A stretch of 64,000 nucleotides of DNA from DATKFM01 sp963810485 (lineage in GTDB: Bacteria; Pseudomonadota; Alphaproteobacteria; Dongiales; Dongiaceae), in contig CAWENQ010000005.1 in the NCBI GenBank assembly GCA_963810485.1, positions 496,001-560,000 of the forward strand. Direction: 5' to 3'. The translations under genes were made by a program, and so were the position numbers. Positions 63,915 to 64,000 of this stretch are shown here, in pieces (the first letter of the stretch is position 1; each line of letters starts with the position of its first letter). Under the pieces are notes generated by a model. The model was not told the origin of the DNA. It made no database searches and was given only the letters and a program-made list of their open reading frames with translations.

Positions 63915-64000
63915 ATGACATCGCATACCAACAACCTCGGCCAGCCGATCGGCATTCCCGTGCCCGGCTGGCAGGCGCGGCCGCAACCGCCGCGCGCGCC
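63915..64000 (+). CDS. GNAT-family N-acetyltransferase, 5' end only
   Basis: Only 28 residues before the right edge. The start TNNLGQPIGIPVPGWQARPQPPRA matches the distinctive N-terminus of a GNAT (RimJ/RimL-like) group, where 'NxLGQPIGxPVPGW' and a Pro-rich stretch precede the acetyltransferase fold. No catalytic part is visible. Confidence 0.6.
   Translation, partial: MTSHTNNLGQPIGIPVPGWQARPQPPRA

Overview
The window is G+C-rich, densely packed DNA from an alphaproteobacterium, most likely Rhodospirillales or a close relative. Evidence is the carA / yqeY / dnaG / rpoD order, an alphaproteobacterial-type RpoD, a complete squalene-hopene (hpn) locus, and a DUF1127 protein. I cannot name the genus.

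Layout. 0-6.4 kb: 5' end of carA (minus), then yqeY-dnaG-rpoD (plus). These are followed by two small proteins resembling only sigma region 4 (the second broken), a CAU-anticodon tRNA, a palindrome and a GIY-YIG nuclease gene. 6.4-23.6 kb: hopanoid region. hpnM and hpnN are divergent; then come ispH-hpnH (plus), and on the minus strand hpnB-hpnC-hpnA and dxs-hpnD-hpnE-shc-hpnG; dxr (plus) closes it. The MEP genes ispH, dxs and dxr (isoprenoid supply) therefore lie among the genes for squalene formation, cyclisation, side-chain addition and export. 23.6-31.5 kb: a VC_2705-type Na+/solute symporter operon with a DUF4212 subunit and two small membrane proteins, divergent from a CBS/DUF294 protein, then beta-carbonic anhydrase and DUF2254. 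31.7-35 kb: ettA and an mlaA-mlaC pair. 35.3-41 kb: dipeptide ABC transporter dppABCDF. 41-50 kb: thioesterase, two GFA-fold proteins, a DMSP-lyase-family cupin, uvrD, prmA, a triple-DUF1127 protein and aminopeptidase P. 50.2-53.1 kb: a more A+T-rich accessory island with a lysozyme-like (GH24) domain joined to RTX repeats and a secreted Cys-containing protein. 53.1-54.7 kb: methyltransferase and divergent TetR regulator. 54.8-61.7 kb: tightly coupled operon of a SPINDLY-type (GT41) glycosyltransferase and a five-step CDP-6-deoxy, probably C-methylated, sugar pathway. 61.7-64 kb: MITE-like repeat, NnrS, a small membrane protein and the start of a GNAT gene.

A cross-cutting point: at least nine loci (sigma-4b, hpnC, dppA, second GFA, DMSP-lyase-like cupin, prmA, pepP, lysozyme-RTX, methyltransferase) are split by single-base frameshifts although conserved motifs continue on both sides. 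In the five with one indel, removing one base restores a length divisible by three. I list such loci as 'pseudogene' over the whole reconstructed span, but sequencing or assembly indels explain many of them as well as, or better than, real decay. Starts were moved from the longest ORF to the codon best supported by a ribosome-binding site or family alignment; these are noted per gene.
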